DNA from: a virus
Length of the DNA stretch: 37,251 bases
Strand: one strand, 5' to 3'
IMG/VR virus record: IMGVR_UViG_3300005467_000025
Location: 1 to 37,251 of that record
In this document: positions 23,233 through 30,205 of the stretch, piece after piece
Layout: the number at the start of each line of letters is the position of its first letter
Position numbering within the stretch: position 1 is the first letter of the stretch
The notes under the pieces: generated by a model
What the model was told of the DNA's origin: nothing
What the model saw: the letters and a program-made list of their open reading frames with translations, nothing else
Databases searched by the model: none
Made by a program: the position numbers and the translations under genes

Positions 23233-23301
23233 CTCCCCGCCGTGGAGTCGAACCACGTAACCACGCTGTGCGCTCAGCCTGGCCAGTCCATCCTGCGGGG
23301 A
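23233..23301 (-). tRNA. tRNA-like element 2, abnormal anticodon arm
   Basis: Minus strand. Acceptor TCCCCGC/GCGGGGA (7 bp, perfect) and T arm CGTGG-TTCGACT-CCACG (perfect) are clearly tRNA. The D arm is irregular, and the anticodon arm is a 4-bp GCTG/CAGC stem with a 6-base loop that lacks the conserved U33, so no anticodon can be assigned. Total about 69 bases. Confidence 0.5.
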
Positions 23302-23307
23302 TTGACA

Positions 23308-23338
23308 CCCCAGGGCTTTTGATACGGGAGCCCTGGGG
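23308..23338 (-). other. 10-bp hairpin between tRNA-like elements
   Basis: CCCCAGGGCT and AGCCCTGGGG (23308-23317, 23329-23338) pair perfectly around 11 bases. It lies between tRNA-like elements 2 and 3 in the non-coding transcript. Confidence 0.6.
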
Positions 23339-23408
23339 GCACAACCCGTGTCCGCTCTACATCCTCCGCACCTAACGGCCGTTAGACGCGGGGAATTGAC
23401 GGACTGCG

Positions 23409-23477
23409 TGGCTCCGGCCCGATTTGAACGGGCATCTCTCCGCCGGTTAGGGACTCTGCCTGTTGAGTTACGGAGCC
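23409..23477 (-). tRNA. tRNA-like element 3, no normal anticodon arm
   Basis: Minus strand. Acceptor GGCTCCG/CGGAGCC (7 bp), D arm ACTC-AACAGGCA-GAGT and T arm GCCCG-TTCAAAT-CGGGC are all perfect. Between the D and T arms there are 19 bases instead of about 23, and no 5-bp stem with 7-base loop can be drawn, so the anticodon cannot be read. Discriminator base is A; no encoded CCA. Confidence 0.5.
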
Positions 23478-24084
23478 TGGATGGGGGGGCGGCACGAAGG
23501 TTCGTGTCGCTACGAACCTCACTGAGCCGCGGGTGTTCTGAGAACTTCCTCCGCGCGGAGGCCGCCCCCGTCCGTTTGTTACCTCTGTGCAGTTGTGTTG
23601 CACCGGCCTAACCCGATACCGGCTCTCCGGACTCCCTGTACAAAGCCGTTACACTGTTACGTCCGGATTCCCTGGCTTGTCTGTGGAGAAGATCAAGGGT
23701 AGGACTGTGGTCTCATCCCGCGCATCCTGGCTTGCTCTACTCGGGTCGCTTCTCCCGGGAACCAGTCGCCTTGTGGCGCTGCCTAGCCCTGGCATCTACT
23801 CGCTTGCCCTACCCTTGATCCTCTGTTCAGTTGTGTCAGGCGGGATCTGGGTTCCTGGCAGCTACTCGCTGAGCGGTCCGCCGGTCTTCCAAGTAACCCA
23901 CCTCGCAGGGATCGCCCCAACGCCTCGCGGGTATCCCCGATCCTGGCTAGTCCTCCAGTAGCTTTCTCTTAGCGTGTTAACGGTCATCTCGGGTATCCCC
24001 GTGACGCCTTGCTCATGAGACCACGTTGGCCGGAGGCTCGTTCTAAGCGATTCCCTGTTTAGTTGTTCCTGCCTGACAAGACAA

Positions 24085-24116
24085 ACACTAGTCGGTGCTA
24101 GTCCAGTTGTCAACTG
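24085..24116 (-). promoter_or_regulatory. Promoter C with operator, for the non-coding RNA and downstream genes
   Basis: Minus strand: TTGACA (24108-24113), 17-base spacer, TAGTGT (24085-24090), a near-ideal promoter. Operator copy 24099-24116 reads CAGTTGACAACTGGACTA. Transcription would start about 24078 and run through the structured region into the 227-residue gene. Confidence 0.78.
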
Positions 24117-24124
24117 GAATCTTC

Positions 24125-24156
24125 GTGATTGAGACCATGATCATGGTCTCAATCAC
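24125..24156. repeat. Perfect 32-bp palindrome
   Basis: Positions 24125-24140 are the exact reverse complement of 24141-24156, with no spacer. It covers the stop codon of the nuclease gene (24149-24151) and ends 9 bases before operator C. As RNA it could end the nuclease transcript, although no T-run follows; as DNA it could be a protein-binding site. Confidence 0.7.
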
Positions 24157-25153
24157 TCCACTCCGCCAGCCTGGCGCGGGCAACACTGCGGCCGTAGCTA
24201 CGCTCATCCATGATCCGCCGGGCGAGCCTGGCGTTCTCCCACCCGCGCACGAGATCGGCTTTTCGTAGGCGCGGCCGGTCACCGTTGCTCGGCATGTGCA
24301 GCACCACGCCGCGCTCCTGGTTCACCAGGTGCCGTGGCCCGTGGGTGTAGTGAGCCTCCGTCGGGAGTAAGTCATTTACTCCCATAAAGCCGGCCGGTCG
24401 ATTGGCCAGCATCCACTCAGCGTGCGCGTAGGTGGCAAGCTGAATGTCCACCTCCAGCCACGTAAAGAACTCCGTGGCCTTGGTCTTAAGGTCGGCCATG
24501 AACCACTCGCCCGTACGCACATCCTCCAGAACGTCGTCAAACCGGCCGGCCGCGCGCACCTCCACATTGCGGACCACGCGCTCCTGCATGCCAGGGACGC
24601 GGCGGAGGTGGTTGGCGGCCAGGAGCTCCTCCAGTTGCTCTATCTGGCGCCTGACCTCCTCCGATCCGAACAGATCCCCCGAGGTGGCGCGCTCCTGCCA
24701 GGAGTCGTGACGGTTGATGCCCTTCTGGCGCGCCACGTTGGCACCCGCGGTCTGTTTCGCGCGCCCGACGATGGAGGAGTCGCGGTCCTTCCAGGTGCCC
24801 GTGATGGCGCGCCGGATGTCCGGATGATTCTTCAGTTTCTGGAAGTTCACTCCGTCCCGGAGTGCGCGCCGGATGAGCAGGCATGCCTCCTCATACAGGG
24901 AGACGTCCAGCGCCAAACCTACGAGCGCCTGCTCCATCTCCCAGATGTTCAGCGCCTCCGTGTCCACGAACGCGCCGGCCAGCCTGGTCACCCGAGTGAC
25001 GCCACGAGGCACCCAGTTCCCGGTGTCTGTCTTCGTGCCCTCCTCGCCCGGTAGGAGCGGCATGTGATACCGGCCGTTGTACACATTCCCGAAGCGCTTC
25101 TCCCGCTCCATCAGGTCGGAGAGCGCGCTCGCGGTAGCGAAAACGTCAGTCAT
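24149..25153 (-). CDS. PD-(D/E)XK nuclease, RecB/Cas4-like exonuclease
   Basis: 334 residues, ATG inside the end of the upstream gene. The C-terminal half carries the nuclease motifs: E198, D206 in AAGRFDDVLED, D221-L-K223 in FMADLKTK, and the Q238-x3-Y242 motif in VDIQLATYAHAEWML. This is the motif order of the RecB/Cas4 branch that is frequent in actinophages. The N-terminal half is helical and may bind DNA or a partner. It probably processes DNA ends in phage recombination or replication together with the SF2 helicase encoded three genes upstream. Confidence 0.8.
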   Translation of the reverse strand: MTDVFATASALSDLMEREKRFGNVYNGRYHMPLLPGEEGTKTDTGNWVPRGVTRVTRLAGAFVDTEALNIWEMEQALVGLALDVSLYEEACLLIRRALRDGVNFQKLKNHPDIRRAITGTWKDRDSSIVGRAKQTAGANVARQKGINRHDSWQERATSGDLFGSEEVRRQIEQLEELLAANHLRRVPGMQERVVRNVEVRAAGRFDDVLEDVRTGEWFMADLKTKATEFFTWLEVDIQLATYAHAEWMLANRPAGFMGVNDLLPTEAHYTHGPRHLVNQERGVVLHMPSNGDRPRLRKADLVRGWENARLARRIMDERSYGRSVARARLAEWSD

Positions 25154-25370
25154 GCTTGACCTCGCGTGCAGGCACGTGCTCGTGATCCGGCATCTTGACC
25201 AGCTCGAAGTTACGCGCTTGCCAGGCGGCCATCTCCTGGTAGGCGAGCTCGACTTGCACGGCCTGATCGTGCAGTCCGTACCGGGTGCACTCCCGGGCGT
25301 ACGCGGCCACGATGCCCGGCGCGATCACGTCTTTGGCCTTCAGAACAAAGACCGGCATCGGGTCAGTCAT
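25146..25370 (-). CDS. 74-residue conserved actinophage protein
   Basis: ATG 25370; the stop overlaps the nuclease start. The pattern FVLKAKDVIAPGIVAAYARECTRYGLHDQAVQVELAYQEMAAWQ, split as a strand followed by two helices, is one I remember in small actinophage early proteins. It ends in a charged His-containing tail. Function unknown; operon position links it to the nuclease. Confidence 0.66.
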   Translation of the reverse strand: MTDPMPVFVLKAKDVIAPGIVAAYARECTRYGLHDQAVQVELAYQEMAAWQARNFELVKMPDHEHVPAREVKHD

Positions 25371-25734
25371 TGGATGGCGCTTCGATCACCGTGAAGCCGG
25401 CCGCCTCCAGTGCCGCGGTGAGTACCCGGCGGACGGCCAGGTCGTGGCTCTGAGCGTCCAGCCACTCGGTACGCCTGGCCGCGTCCACCATGGCCGGCGT
25501 GATCGTGATGACGCGTTGCTTCGCGGCGAAGTGCGAGAACACGCTCGCGGCCACCCGCCCCCAGACCTCTTTCTCGTCCGCGGGGAGCTCGTACTGTTCC
25601 TCGCCTTGCGGAGACGTCCACGGAGGCAGGCCCATCGGTCCTACGGGCGTGTCGATCGTGCCCTCCATGCCCTCCACGTACCGCTCATAGGCGACCCTTC
25701 CGAGCGCCTCGATTATGTCGTCAGCCATCGTCAT
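25363..25734 (-). CDS. 123-residue protein, unknown
   Basis: ATG 25734 is chosen because GAAAGGGG lies about seven bases upstream; a TTG at 25752 would add six residues. The protein has a helical start (DDIIEALGRVAYERYVEGME), a Pro/Gly-rich middle (TPVGPMGLPPWTSPQG) and a helical end (TPAMVDAARRTEWLDAQSHD, then AVRRVLTAALEAAGFTV). It overlaps the next gene by eight bases. No family recognised; position suggests a replication accessory. Confidence 0.6.
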   Translation of the reverse strand: MTMADDIIEALGRVAYERYVEGMEGTIDTPVGPMGLPPWTSPQGEEQYELPADEKEVWGRVAASVFSHFAAKQRVITITPAMVDAARRTEWLDAQSHDLAVRRVLTAALEAAGFTVIEAPSND

Positions 25735-25770
25735 TTCATCGACCCCTTTCAATTATATATTTGATGTTGA

Positions 25771-27567
25771 TCAGTTTTGGCTCGCGCGCACCGTGCGCAC
25801 AAGCGGATCGATGCGCTCCGCCGCGATCACCCGGTCGATCATGTCGGTGAGCTCACCCTTGGTCAGGACCACCAGGCCATTGTTGTCTCGGGGTACGACA
25901 ATCCCGCGGTAGCCGGCCATCCGGAGCTGAGCCTCAGACGGCCCCTGCTTGCGCCAGGAGGCGGAACGGGTGGTCAGAGTCTTGGTGCCCACTCCGCCAC
26001 GCTCAATCGCCTCATCCTCGGCGTACGCCAGCGCCTCCTCCAGCGGCAACTCCCGGTACTGGGTGAGGCCAGCCTGCATCCGGCCCTTCTTGGTGCACCA
26101 CACGACATCCCAGAGCGCGCCCGCCTCCGTGGTGCGCTGAGCCAGGAACACGTACTGGTCGACTCCCGCGCTCATGTAGAACGTGCCATCCGGCGTCTGA
26201 TCCCACACCCGCGAACGGTGTAGCGGATCAAACTCCACGATCTCGGTCGGACCCTCGTGCGGCTGCACGTAGGTCGGGTCCGCGAACTCCGCCGCGGTCT
26301 GGCCGACCTCCTCAAGCTGAAGGAGCGCCTCCTCCATCTCCAGCAGGGAGAGCTCCTCATCCTCCACCTGCGAGAGCGGGCGCTCCGGAGAGAGGTCGAT
26401 CAGGGAGCGAAGGTCATTGTTCGCACCCGCGCCCACCACGTCCAGGATGAGCGCGCGCCCGCGCTCCGCGGCCGGCTTCGTGAGGTCTGGCCGGAGCACC
26501 CGGCCGACCATCTGCTGGTAGAGCGGAGCACTCTTGGTCGGCCGGGCGATGACCACCACATCGGCGTGTGGAGCGTCGAAACCCTCCGTCAGCACCATGC
26601 AGTTATGGACGACCTTGACATCCCCCGCGATGAAGCGCTTGAGGATCAGCTTGCGCTCCTCCTTCGGTAGACCACCGTGGATAACCGCAGACGGAATTCC
26701 GGCGTCCTCGAAAGCCTCGCTGCCGTGATACGCCGTCTCCACCAGCGGCCAGAACGCAATGCCAGCGCGAAGTTCTCCCGCTGCGTCTCGCGCCACCTCC
26801 GCGTATTTCTCCGCAATGATCTGCGGGGCGAACGTGCGCTCAAGCTCCTCCGCCAGTGAATTGTCACTGAAATCTCCCGCCACAGTCTTGACGTTGCGCA
26901 TATCCATGTCGGGAACGCGGACGCGCTTACCCACCACGTCCAGCAGATACCCGTGCCGGATGCCGAAGAGAATGTCCCGCCGGAAGGTGCACTCCTCCCA
27001 GACTGTGGAGAGCTTGCCCTTGTCCTCGCGCGCCAGCGTGGCAGTGAAGCCAGCCACCTTCACACGTGCATCGAACGCGCCGAAGTGCTCAAGGATCTTG
27101 CCGTACGTGTTGGAGCGCAGGGCATGGTGCGCTTCGTCAACGATGATCAGACCGACGTTACGGATCTGCGCGCGGCGCTTCTCGCTGGCCAGCGTCTGAC
27201 GCGAGGACACGATGATCTGCGCGTGAACTTGGTTCAGGCCAGCCTTGACGATTCCCACGGTCAGGTGAGGGTTGCGCTGCCGCGCCTTCCTGGCCGCCTG
27301 CTCGATTAGCTCGTCAGTATGCGCGATGACCAGTACACGCCTGCCCAGTCCGTACGCTTCCGCCAGCCCGTTGTGCGTGATCTCGGTACGCTCGATGCCA
27401 CCAGGCTTGACTCCAATGTCACCGACCCATGCCGACTCAAGCGCCGTGAACATCTCGGTCTTGCCGAGACCAGTTGCCAGCACGAGCGGAACGCGCGTGG
27501 CGCCCGTGTCCCATCGCGCGATGAGGTCGGTGATCCCGGCCTTCTGGTATGAACGCAGATGCTTCAC
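25771..27567 (-). CDS. SF2 DEAH-type helicase
   Basis: 598 residues. GTG 27567 overlaps the stop of the 66-residue gene (GTGA) and has AGGAGCG upstream. Motifs in order: Walker A ATGLGKTE (31-38), DEAH at 144-147, TAT at 175-177, and Q-x2-GR-x2-R at about 352-359 (QMVGRVLRP). This is the DEAD/DEAH-box Type III/UvsW-like layout of phage helicases. The region after residue 420 is an acidic extension (VEDEELSLLEMEEALLQLEE) with an unknown C-terminal domain. It should unwind DNA in replication, recombination or origin remodelling. Confidence 0.86.
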   Translation of the reverse strand: MKHLRSYQKAGITDLIARWDTGATRVPLVLATGLGKTEMFTALESAWVGDIGVKPGGIERTEITHNGLAEAYGLGRRVLVIAHTDELIEQAARKARQRNPHLTVGIVKAGLNQVHAQIIVSSRQTLASEKRRAQIRNVGLIIVDEAHHALRSNTYGKILEHFGAFDARVKVAGFTATLAREDKGKLSTVWEECTFRRDILFGIRHGYLLDVVGKRVRVPDMDMRNVKTVAGDFSDNSLAEELERTFAPQIIAEKYAEVARDAAGELRAGIAFWPLVETAYHGSEAFEDAGIPSAVIHGGLPKEERKLILKRFIAGDVKVVHNCMVLTEGFDAPHADVVVIARPTKSAPLYQQMVGRVLRPDLTKPAAERGRALILDVVGAGANNDLRSLIDLSPERPLSQVEDEELSLLEMEEALLQLEEVGQTAAEFADPTYVQPHEGPTEIVEFDPLHRSRVWDQTPDGTFYMSAGVDQYVFLAQRTTEAGALWDVVWCTKKGRMQAGLTQYRELPLEEALAYAEDEAIERGGVGTKTLTTRSASWRKQGPSEAQLRMAGYRGIVVPRDNNGLVVLTKGELTDMIDRVIAAERIDPLVRTVRASQN

Positions 27568-27764
27568 GAGTTCGCTCCTAGGACATCGCCCCACGTCCAG
27601 CCGTTTTCGAGGAGGAGGGCAACGGCTTCGCCTCCATCGCAGATACTCTCGGGTCCGCACCTGGCCGCGCGGCAAGCGGCCTTGATTACCATCTGCTCGC
27701 CTTTGTAAGCGCTACGCATCCGCGCGGCCATCGCCTCGAACTCTCTGATCTGTTCCGCCGTCAT
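27564..27764 (-). CDS. 66-residue protein at head of helicase operon, leaderless
   Basis: ATG 27764 is six bases after a -10 box, so the transcript should begin at the start codon. The sequence is helical (TAEQIREFEAMAARMRSAYK) with three cysteines (CRAARCGPESIC) that could bind metal, then EAVALLLENGWTWGDVL. The stop is coupled to the helicase start. No family recognised. Confidence 0.62.
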   Translation of the reverse strand: MTAEQIREFEAMAARMRSAYKGEQMVIKAACRAARCGPESICDGGEAVALLLENGWTWGDVLGANS

Positions 27765-27770
27765 GCCTCT

Positions 27771-27801
27771 AGCCTACCCCATCTAGTCCAGATGTCAACT
27801 A
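27771..27801 (-). promoter_or_regulatory. Leaderless promoter D with consensus operator
   Basis: Minus strand: TTGACA (27793-27798), 16-base spacer, TAGGCT (27771-27776), AGAGGC, ATG. The operator 27784-27801 is an exact copy of the consensus TAGTTGACATCTGGACTA. It drives the helicase-nuclease operon and overlaps the last codons of the upstream 199-residue gene. Confidence 0.8.
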
Positions 27802-28394
27802 GAGAAACGCTGCTGGTCGAGGTCGATGCGGTTGTCCCAACCGAGGAGTTCGATCGCCACATACTCCGCCGCGGCCAGTTGGATCAGGACGGGCGTGGCC
27901 GCGGGGATGTCGAGGATGCGCTCAGGGTCACCTCCGGGATAGTCCAGCCGGACGCGCGTGAGATCGTGCTCGATCGCCCCGTCATCCCAGTGCCGGCCAG
28001 TACCACCGTCCCGCACATGCCGGCCCTCCTGGGAGCAGGAGAGGACGCGCGCCTCCGGCGCTGTCTCCGTGTGCTTGATCGTGTCCCCGACCCGCACGTC
28101 CGCATAGGTGCGCGGATACCAGAAAAGCTCGGGCGGAGGGTCGGGCAGCGTCTCCACGGTGACCGTGACGCCGTACCGGCCGAACTCGTCCCCATAGCCA
28201 GATTCGCTCAGGGTGGCGATCGTGGACGGGCGCTCATCCGCGCCCGTCGCGGCCTCCCAATTGATCCGGACAGACATTCCCTCATGAGGGCTGCCCTCAA
28301 GTTCGATCGTGATGCGGTTCAACCACTCCACAACCGTGTCGATAATGAACCACGGCAATTCCTGCCGAATGTGCTCACGCTCCTCGGGGGTCAT
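27795..28394 (-). CDS. 199-residue protein, unknown
   Basis: ATG 28394 overlaps the upstream stop. The protein starts with a helical segment (TPEEREHIRQELPWFIIDTV) and continues with mixed strands, including GMSVRINWEAATGADERPST, VRVGDTIKHTETAPEARVLS and a LIQLAAAEYVAIELLGWDN helix near the end. Acidic overall. It ends the unit driven from 29619. Nothing identifies a function. Confidence 0.6.
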   Translation of the reverse strand: MTPEEREHIRQELPWFIIDTVVEWLNRITIELEGSPHEGMSVRINWEAATGADERPSTIATLSESGYGDEFGRYGVTVTVETLPDPPPELFWYPRTYADVRVGDTIKHTETAPEARVLSCSQEGRHVRDGGTGRHWDDGAIEHDLTRVRLDYPGGDPERILDIPAATPVLIQLAAAEYVAIELLGWDNRIDLDQQRFSS

Positions 28395-28774
28395 CGCTTA
28401 CGTCCCTCCTGGACGCGGACACGTGCATCCGTGAAAACCTCATACTTGTCCAGTTGAGCAATCCAAGCCGCGGGGATCTTCGCCTCCTCCAGCGCGATCG
28501 CCCATGCCGCCCACGTGCTCGGTCCGGCGTACCGAATGTCCACCACCCGCGGCCATTCCAGCGCGGCCAGCTTCTCGGCGGTCAGCCTCTCGCGTATCAA
28601 GCTGTTCGCCGCCCGGGGGCTGATCGCGCGGACGGCCGCAATGAAGTCATGCGGCGCGGCGTTCAGTGCGGCAACGGCAGCCATGAGCGCATCTTCGTTA
28701 CTTTGTGCAATCGGTAGGCCGAGCTCGTATATCTCTCGTGCCGCATCGATAACGGCACGCTCCTCAGGAGTCAC
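28391..28774 (-). CDS. 127-residue helical protein, unknown
   Basis: GTG 28774 overlaps the stop of the tiny membrane gene (GTGA) and has GGAAGGG six bases upstream, so it is preferred over ATG 28789. The product is largely helical (TPEERAVIDAAREIYELGLP, AMMAAVAALNAAPH-like repeats of Ala, RAANSLIRERLTAEKLAALE). It shares its opening TPEER with the next gene product, which may reflect a common short motif. Function unknown. Confidence 0.6.
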   Translation of the reverse strand: MTPEERAVIDAAREIYELGLPIAQSNEDALMAAVAALNAAPHDFIAAVRAISPRAANSLIRERLTAEKLAALEWPRVVDIRYAGPSTWAAWAIALEEAKIPAAWIAQLDKYEVFTDARVRVQEGRKR

Positions 28775-28878
28775 TGTCGTCCCTTCCATGTCTTAATGGC
28801 GCTGTCAATCAGAGCCGAGACGCCCACGATCACCTCAGCGATCAGGATGAGAAGCTGAAAGAACAGCGTCCAGCTCAC
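28771..28878 (-). CDS. 35-residue membrane peptide
   Basis: GTG 28878 overlaps the upstream stop (GTGA), and its own stop overlaps the next GTG. The product (VSWTLFFQLLILIAEVIVGV then SALIDSAIKTWKGRQ) has one hydrophobic span and a basic C-terminus. Coupling on both sides supports it as a real gene. Function unknown. Confidence 0.6.
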   Translation of the reverse strand: MSWTLFFQLLILIAEVIVGVSALIDSAIKTWKGRQ

Positions 28879-29057
28879 TTGTCCCACCCATCCAGCTCTA
28901 GCTCAACCTCTAGCTCAACCACCGTGGCCCAGTCGATGTCACACGTGCAGCCGAGCTCGTGGCCAAAGCAGAACGCGCACCCGGTGCAGGTGCACGGTTC
29001 GTACTCGCCGTGCGGGACGGCCTCACGCATCCGCCGCTCCCACTCCTCGCGTGTCAC
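28875..29057 (-). CDS. 60-residue cysteine-rich protein
   Basis: GTG 29057 overlaps the upstream stop (GTGA). Six Cys in a short stretch (PCTCTGCAFCFGHELGCTC) plus a His form likely zinc sites, reminiscent of DnaJ-like zinc fingers. The rest is acidic (ATVVELEVELELDGWDK). It lies among coupled early genes and may act as a host-factor binding protein. No family recognised. Confidence 0.6.
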   Translation of the reverse strand: MTREEWERRMREAVPHGEYEPCTCTGCAFCFGHELGCTCDIDWATVVELEVELELDGWDK

Positions 29058-29278
29058 TGATCACGCCCCGACCTACGGGCGGCCAGATAGTCGCCCGTGA
29101 GCGCCCCGATGGTGACCACCATCAGCACGCCGGCCGTGTAGACCGACACCCGGACGATCGTCCATAGGACCGAATCCCCGGTCAGGAAGGCGACCAGCGC
29201 GAGGAGGAGCACGAGGTAAGCGAGGACATCGAGTATCGCTTCACTCATCTTGTTGATCTTGCGATACGGGACTCTCAT
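29054..29278 (-). CDS. 74-residue two-span membrane protein
   Basis: ATG 29278 overlaps the upstream stop (TGATG). Two hydrophobic spans (AILDVLAYLVLLLALVAFLT and TIVRVSVYTAGVLMVVTIGA) are joined by a short loop, and the C-terminus is basic. It is the second gene of the leftward unit starting at 29619. Unknown role in the envelope early in infection. Confidence 0.64.
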   Translation of the reverse strand: MRVPYRKINKMSEAILDVLAYLVLLLALVAFLTGDSVLWTIVRVSVYTAGVLMVVTIGALTGDYLAARRSGRDQ

Positions 29279-29619
29279 CAGCCCACTACCTTGACGCTGA
29301 CCACGTTTGTGACCCGCGGAATGATGGACAGACCGGCACTGCCACGGAGGATCACCGAGTCCCCGGCCACGTATGCGGTGATCGAACGACCGCCACCCAG
29401 CCTGAACGTGACCCGCGGGTCCGCGCCCAAGCCGATCGGCAAATCGTCGTACGAGTTCAGAGTCGCCACCGACTCGTCGGGATCGGTCTTCAGGTGCGCC
29501 TCTCGTGCGCTCTCCTGCGATACACGGGCAATCCGGCGGCAGCGCTCAAGCTGCTCCCGTGCCCAGCGCGGGAGTCTGTCCTCACGTTCGTCACGCTCGG
29601 GGACCTCATGCAAGTCCAT
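29278..29619 (-). CDS. Conserved early actinophage protein
   Basis: ATG 29619 follows AGGAGG at seven bases; a GTG two codons earlier is less likely. 113 residues: a charged helical start (DEREDRLPRWAREQLERCRR), then SYDDLPIGLGADPRVTFRLG and a small beta domain ending in IIPRVTNVVSVKVVG. This pattern (helix, then 'LPIGLG...RVTFRL') is one I recall in many actinophage early regions, always without known function. It heads the leftward unit next to the RHH gene. Confidence 0.7.
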   Translation of the reverse strand: MDLHEVPERDEREDRLPRWAREQLERCRRIARVSQESAREAHLKTDPDESVATLNSYDDLPIGLGADPRVTFRLGGGRSITAYVAGDSVILRGSAGLSIIPRVTNVVSVKVVG

Positions 29620-29635
29620 GATCACACCTCCTCGG

Positions 29636-29653
29636 TAGTCCAGTCGCCAACTA
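29636..29653 (-). promoter_or_regulatory. Operator E upstream of the 113-residue gene
   Basis: Minus strand TAGTTGGCGACTGGACTA, two to three mismatches from consensus. The embedded -35-like box is TTGGCG; no good -10 box is visible 17 bases on, so the promoter is weak or positioned differently. Paired in inverted orientation with operator F. Confidence 0.6.
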
Positions 29654-29671
29654 CCTTAGACCTCCCGGAGG

Positions 29672-29704
29672 TAGTTGTCTACTGGACTACTGTACGCGTA
29701 GAGT
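29672..29704 (+). promoter_or_regulatory. Promoter with operator F for the RHH regulator
   Basis: Plus strand TTGTCT (29675-29680), 18-base spacer, TAGAGT (29699-29704). Operator 29672-29689 reads TAGTTGTCTACTGGACTA. With operator E it forms a divergent control region of the two first early units. Transcription would start about 80 bases before the RHH gene. Confidence 0.65.
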
Positions 29705-29791
29705 GGACAGCGAGCACCGGTACGCCAGTGCTCACGCATCACATGGTGCGCTCGCGCACCCTGCGCCGAGCGCGGAAGGAGGAACGAACGG

Positions 29792-30205
29792 ATGGCGACC
29801 AAAGAACAGTTCATGGTCAGCGTTGATGAGCTCATGCGGGATGAAGTAGACGCACTGCGCATCGTGCTTGGCGTGAGTCGGGCGGAGGTGGTCCGGCGCG
29901 CGCTCACACAGGGCGGCGTGATCGCCCTCAAGCGCGCGAACGTAGACCGCCTCGGCCGGCTTTACAACCTGGCCGAGGCGGAGGGTTTCTTGAGCTGGGG
30001 CGAGTACGTGCAAGCGTTGATCAAGGCGAGCCCCAAACTCTCTCCCAGCTTGGAATCGCTGGAGGGCCTGGCGCGCCTGAAGAGTCCGAACCGCGTCAAG
30101 GCGCCACGGCGCCGTAAGACGGTCGGCCTCGCCGCGGCCGCCATCGACGCACTGGAGGGCGAGACGGGCGAGCACGAGACGCCGCAACCCCCGGAAGCGG
30201 CCTGA
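29792..30205 (+). CDS. Ribbon-helix-helix DNA-binding protein, candidate repressor
   Basis: 137 residues; ATG behind AAGGAGG. The N-terminus fits the RHH (CopG/Arc/MetJ) fold: a short strand EQFMVSV (5-11) and helices ELMRDEVDALRIVLG and SRAEVVRRALTQGG up to residue 43. A middle helical part (ANVDRLGRLYNLAEAEGFLS) and a basic then acidic tail follow. RHH dimers bind short inverted TAG-like half-sites, which fits the TAGT...ACTA operators nearby. It is transcribed from operator F and is the best candidate for the phage master regulator, but this is inference. Confidence 0.72.
   Translation: MATKEQFMVSVDELMRDEVDALRIVLGVSRAEVVRRALTQGGVIALKRANVDRLGRLYNLAEAEGFLSWGEYVQALIKASPKLSPSLESLEGLARLKSPNRVKAPRRRKTVGLAAAAIDALEGETGEHETPQPPEAA

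Larger units (their letters stand above)
23037..24084 (-). ncRNA. Structured non-coding RNA region with repeats and tRNA-like elements
   Basis: About 1 kb without convincing genes is transcribed leftward from promoter C. On the minus strand GCCAGG recurs five times (plus-strand CCTGGC at 23671, 23726, 23788, 23854, 23942), usually after a GAGTAG-like stretch. Two CGGG-GATA-CCCG hairpins occur near 23928-23940 and 23990-24002. A 13-bp long-range stem (23691-23703 with 23808-23820) encloses 104 bases. Further palindromes lie at 23372-23385, 23498-23519 and 23548-23561. Three tRNA-like elements form the 3' third. A 41-codon frame beginning at an ATG near 23984 is possible but weak. Function unknown. 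Confidence 0.6.

Noticed and set aside
23075-23477. tRNA-like elements considered as phage attachment sites
   Set aside because: No integrase gene is present nearby and no tRNA fragment with a typical crossover core stands out.
23862-24113. An 83-codon minus-strand frame through promoter C into the non-coding region
   Set aside because: It would start inside operator C, upstream of the predicted transcription start, has no ribosome site, and its sequence has no credible protein features.
24422-25054. A 210-codon plus-strand frame opposite the nuclease
   Set aside because: The minus strand encodes all nuclease motifs, and this frame has no ribosome site or recognisable features.
24149-25153. 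The RecB/Cas4-like nuclease considered as part of a CRISPR adaptation module
   Set aside because: No cas1, cas2 or repeat array is present; such nucleases are common alone in phages.
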